Below, one piece after another: positions 31,401 through 34,013 of a DNA stretch of 34,013 nucleotides. Position numbers and translations under genes: made by a program. Numbering within the stretch: the first letter of the stretch is position 1; each line of letters opens with the position of its first letter. Source of the DNA: an uncultured bacterium (GTDB lineage: Bacteria > Zixibacteria > MSB-5A5 > CAIYYT01). The notes under the pieces are model-generated. The model was not told where the DNA came from, made no database searches, and saw only the letters and a list, made by a program, of their open reading frames with translations. The stretch spans positions 1 to 34,013 of the forward strand of contig CAIYYT010000013.1 of NCBI GenBank assembly GCA_903930455.1, read 5' to 3'.

Positions 31401-34013
31401 TCAGATCCTGCGCTTTATACGGTATCTTTTCCGCATAAGCGGTATCACCGGGAAGCAGCTCTCGGTAATTCAGGCTGAGCGATTGCTCCTTCTCCTGCAA
31501 ATTGTTGACCTGATCGTAATAGCCGGCGACTCCCGGAGGGGAGTAGTAGTCTACGTTTTCTTCCGTATTGACAACCGCTGCATTGAGCCCCGCCGAATCA
31601 CCGCGCAGAGCCGTCGTGGGAAGTGTCGCCTGTACCTCCCAGATGTTGCGCGCCAATTGAAGATCGGCAATCTCAACAGTGTCGGGATTGTCGGAGTCGA
31701 CACCATCGATCCACAACCGGACTCCCGTAATGTTGGAACGTGACGGTGAGCCAATACTGTCCTTTACGAAAGCGTTGTTAAACGGAATTCGCACCGTATA
31801 CCAGCCGTTGCGGTCCGAATTCGGCACCACATTCTCGCCTCTGGCCAAGTCGATGGAATAGGAGTAATAGTTGTCCAGGGAATCAAGAACGCCACTGCCG
31901 TTAAGATCTTCGGTGTCGGGACGTCCATTGATGCCCGGATCAAGACCATTATTTTCCGTGCCATTTATATGTTCATAGTTGCGAGGATCTTGGTAATCCC
32001 AATCGTCACCATGCGGATCAGGATCTGTGCAGCCGCACTCCCGTCGCTCCAGACTATCAGGCATCAGATCAAGACCCGTATCCTCGCCGAAATCGAGAAT
32101 GCCGTTCGTGTTGATGTCTTCCGTGTCAAGTTTGCCATTCGTCTGGCCGTTACTATCTGGCAGGTCTTCGGTGATTTGGCCAAAATCAAGATGAAGCACG
32201 CCGAGCGATCCTCTCATCCGCAGTTCAATAAACTGGATATTGCTCTGATCATAAGAACCCTTGCTCAAAGCCTTCATCACTCCACCCCAGGAAGACTTGC
32301 GATCGCTGCCACTCGGCGTCAGGCGCATGACCAACACATTAATGTGGTCTTCCCCAGCCTTGGCATTCCTGTCGTATACCTGCGTGACCGGAATTTGATC
32401 GTAGGGGTTGTACCAGATAAATCGGCCCGGCTTCGTGAACGACGCCTGCTTCTGTGCCGGCGTCGAGGCAAAATGCCAGCCTTCGCGGGTAACACCCAGA
32501 GAAAACTGCTCGCGCGCCCCTTCGAAATCATCCACGTATGCTTCACCGCTGACATTGGAATTCGGTACCGACCGCGCCACCTCGCCGTTGACCGAAATCT
32601 GTGAGGGGGTGTTGGTCTCGATAAACGGAAGCGCATCAACCATCTTCGTGAGCAGATTGCTCTGGAAAGCGTACGATATGTCGGAGTCGAGATTGAGGGA
32701 TTTCGTCTGCTCCTCGCCGATGCGCGGTTTGCGGTCGGTTGTCTTCTCCGACTTGTACAGTACGGTAACACCCATTTTCAGATTGCTCCCAACCTGGTAC
32801 TCCGCCCGAGCACCTAAAAGCGTTTTTTTCTGAGCCGCAATCAACGGCGAGTACTCGTAATCGACTTTGACATCAGCCCCGGGATTGAGCGCTTCTTGAT
32901 TGAGGAACGAGATTCTGCCCAGATCGTAGTATATCTGGTAATCAACACCCTTTTTGAGTGGCTTGCCGTTCAGAGTCACGGTCTCGGATTCCGATACAAT
33001 ATCTGAGTGTCCCAAGTAGAACTCGCTCTGGCGCGACGTCGAATTAACGACGAGATAGTACTTGGTCGCATTCTTCCAAGCCGTTGTCGTCGATTTCGTG
33101 AGGTAGAGAGAATCCACACGCACATCGAGAATCGGGTCAGCAAACGGCTTGCGACTTCTCGGAAAGCGCAAGTGTCCTCGGGTGAGGTCGACTATTTGTC
33201 CGTTACGGCTGTCTATTTGCCCGTTGCCGTCGCTGTCAAGCCCGAGCAGCTTGATATACGGCGTCCCGTTCTGGTGGTCCAGATCGGAGACATCGCGGTC
33301 CGTGATGCTGGTGGCGGCGCCTTTGTATATCTTGACCTCGAGATTGTCCGGATCTTCAATGGCGCCACCCAGACTATATACGTTACGCCAAACGTAGTTC
33401 CAAGTAACGAACGTTGGCTGTGGATTTGCGTTGGCAATAAGCTTCAGCGTATAGGTCGAAGTGTCTGGCCTGCTGCCGATCTCGTTATAGGTAGTGTCTG
33501 TCCCCAGCACGCGTCGGTATCTGATGTAAGCGCCAATCGACAGATTAGTGACCGGCTGACTCATGATTACATAGTGTTCAGTGGGATGGAAATAGAAAGT
33601 ACCATAATTTGTGCAGTTGTTGAATGAAACAAACGTACCCTGAACGTTCTCGCTGGAATAGCGTGTGTTTGTTATGTCGAAAGGATCAACCCAGACATTG
33701 CACAAATGCTTGAAGTTGTCACAGGGGCCGCCCGTGTTAGTAGCGGTTACGGAGTAGTAGAGTTCAAGTTCGGTGATGCTGTCTCCCTGATGCAAGTCGT
33801 TCTCGGAAACGGTGTCCAAACGCGCGAGATCGAAATAGGTCATGTCCAGAAACTGATTTTCGCGGATAACGTGCGTTTGAGATTCCGTCCCGGCCTTGAA
33901 GCTGGCGCCCTGATTGGACGACTTTTCCTGGGACGCGATTGCTGTCAGCTTCAGCCCGCCGAGTTCTGCGGTTGTCTTGATACCAAACAATCCCTGAATC
34001 TGCCGCGAGTAAC
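28423..34013 (-). CDS. sprA: T9SS outer-membrane translocon protein SprA/Sov, N-terminus beyond the window
   Basis: At least 1862 residues are present; the frame runs open through the right edge (residues YSRQIQGLFGIKTTAELGGLKLTAIASQ), so the N-terminus is missing. SprA forms the giant 36-strand beta-barrel of the T9SS channel. Recognisable family traits: QIQGLFGIK...LTAIASQEKSSNQG, the plug/beta-sandwich part with VDDFEGAREQFSLG, DLDFGQITEDL-type strands and GELWVDELRATSV, and a C-terminal barrel that ends in the outer-membrane signature WVEIRF. EF-hand-like loops DSDGNGQIDSRNGQ, NGKLDTEDINTNGILD and INGRPDTEDLNGSG suggest bound calcium. A roughly 200-residue Pro/Lys/Ser-rich stretch encoded at 29390-29990 interrupts the barrel. 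First recognisable gene of the operon sprA - M28 peptidase - comEA. Confidence 0.93.
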   Translation of the reverse strand, partial: YSRQIQGLFGIKTTAELGGLKLTAIASQEKSSNQGASFKAGTESQTHVIRENQFLDMTYFDLARLDTVSENDLHQGDSITELELYYSVTATNTGGPCDNFKHLCNVWVDPFDITNTRYSSENVQGTFVSFNNCTNYGTFYFHPTEHYVIMSQPVTNLSIGAYIRYRRVLGTDTTYNEIGSRPDTSTYTLKLIANANPQPTFVTWNYVWRNVYSLGGAIEDPDNLEVKIYKGAATSITDRDVSDLDHQNGTPYIKLLGLDSDGNGQIDSRNGQIVDLTRGHLRFPRSRKPFADPILDVRVDSLYLTKSTTTAWKNATKYYLVVNSTSRQSEFYLGHSDIVSESETVTLNGKPLKKGVDYQIYYDLGRISFLNQEALNPGADVKVDYEYSPLIAAQKKTLLGARAEYQVGSNLKMGVTVLYKSEKTTDRKPRIGEEQTKSLNLDSDISYAFQSNLLTKMVDALPFIETNTPSQISVNGEVARSVPNSNVSGEAYVDDFEGAREQFSLGVTREGWHFASTPAQKQASFTKPGRFIWYNPYDQIPVTQVYDRNAKAGEDHINVLVMRLTPSGSDRKSSWGGVMKALSKGSYDQSNIQFIELRMRGSLGVLHLDFGQITEDLPDSNGQTNGKLDTEDINTNGILDFGEDTGLDLMPDSLERRECGCTDPDPHGDDWDYQDPRNYEHINGTENNGLDPGINGRPDTEDLNGSGVLDSLDNYYSYSIDLARGENVVPNSDRNGWYTVRIPFNNAFVKDSIGSPSRSNITGVRLWIDGVDSDNPDTVEIADLQLARNIWEVQATLPTTALRGDSAGLNAAVVNTEENVDYYSPPGVAGYYDQVNNLQEKEQSLSLNYRELLPGDTAYAEKIPYKAQDLTNYRKLAMWVHGDSVRDSTEFFFRFGPDASNYYEYRTTIDSGWSAHNSVDITFDDITQLKLIAKDTTSDSTQITTPVHPHYRVFGSPSLTRVKYYAMGVVNLHTNESQKLTTGELWVDELRATSVRNDRGLAAVASTSISVGDLGSFHSDYSKQDAFFRNLTSDQSDLGSGNSSTNYGYSADMKLDKFLSSQEKANIPVGYSWRRNESSPRLITGSDIAVTPDRTEEQKSVSTTTHFQIGESWNKQTRNIIYGALLNKFNSNFSYDKSIARTPTTPNYESERYTLTGRYSVNSPIKHGLKLLSWLRGMPLLPKRVLGTEFNPIPLRASLDGTVNRTLESTTNSYGTQTNRYLRTFQGRFETGFAPLNSVDVNYGFTTDRDLSDPTLLKFALDPKQAKLGQERQYTQSFSTNYSPQILPFVTGTKFGYSVNHTETVVLTSTSAQEIGTRRADNSRSLTANATFDLQKLLGKNRPSTKKAPPKENPPPKKGKGETVPPDSTGKKGKGKPHDLPAADSTRVPSLDSMRQGPGGPNPPKPPAADSLRDTTKIGDKKASLNLPESIGQTFAVVFAEPNPDSGQAPPIPVTPPKDEEKGEVKPPLVIPPVAGDTVSTKSDSLANKESKGKGVGAETPKNKVPTKPGAATSDSTKVKHDSTALKPASQKGKPKAQGPPGTPFYGIGLQFVRLFTDRVDPIGGSFHWEKRQSLAGFVQRPSFLYRIGFSDDPNADRILASAGTSQTDAITRGQGYSFHSGVRLILDIKVAATYAYSTSDATGKATRDESTTYPDLTFTFGKLDYLLLPKLFSKSISLDSKYSRQQNTSISKQYGKLKSRLTATNYSPLVTVKIDWKLAQGLQSTFNYSRTISESEGFNDSTGVQISDVKDFANTLSIKTSYSFRGGSKLWLPLFGKIKIQSTLTFNLDISRRLNRTVNYYLTGDQTTAERTDFSAVPSVTYNFSTNIKGGMSARWQDSNDIRTKKKSHVRELSFWVEIRF

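Overview
The window looks like a chromosomal segment of an uncultured-type Gram-negative bacterium of the FCB superphylum, most likely near candidate phylum Zixibacteria. This is inference from three signals read here: a large SprA/Sov-type outer-membrane protein of the type IX secretion system (T9SS), a secreted protein ending in the NFPNPFNPST-type T9SS sorting domain, and several secreted proteins ending in Zixibacteria-style dockerin-like repeats (GDxxxxxxIxIxDVVYLxxYIFSGG). Base composition looks close to 50% GC throughout and no integrase, transposase or phage gene was seen. Three tRNA genes (Glu-TTC, His-GTG, Arg-TCT), all on the minus strand, punctuate the segment.

Left part (1-10.5 kb): tRNA-Glu; a membrane-anchored Ser/Thr kinase fused to a pseudokinase; a T9SS-sorted cohesin-like protein; then a plus-strand housekeeping run tilS-hpt-ftsH-folP-cdaA with overlapping or tightly spaced genes. 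hpt has no ATG, GTG or TTG start and appears to start at ATC behind a perfect GGAGG. A small membrane protein follows, then a terminator and an intergenic block with a long inverted repeat, then rmuC with its own promoter.

Middle (10.5-19.7 kb): a minus-strand three-gene envelope operon (TPR/CsgG-like lipoprotein, beta-barrel protein, cohesin-like/CarboxypepD_reg/YfaP lipoprotein) lies divergent from an ECF sigma factor, its zinc-finger anti-sigma factor and a DUF1573 protein. A large secreted sialidase-fold-like protein with thrombospondin type-3 and dockerin-like repeats follows on the minus strand, then a stranded dockerin fragment. 

Right part (19.7-34 kb): tRNA-His; a zinc alcohol dehydrogenase and nitroreductase pair; two GNAT acetyltransferases; a dockerin-like secreted protein; a plus-strand secreted protein built of nine 45-residue repeats of exact period, driven by a strong-looking promoter; tRNA-Arg; and a minus-strand operon sprA - M28 glutaminyl-cyclase-like peptidase - comEA-like gene. 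sprA runs off the right edge.

The common theme is envelope building and protein export: T9SS channel, T9SS cargo, dockerin/cohesin-like surface modules, lipoproteins and a sigma/anti-sigma pair. Several genes share a recurrent promoter pattern, TTGACA-like, 16-17 bp, TATATT.
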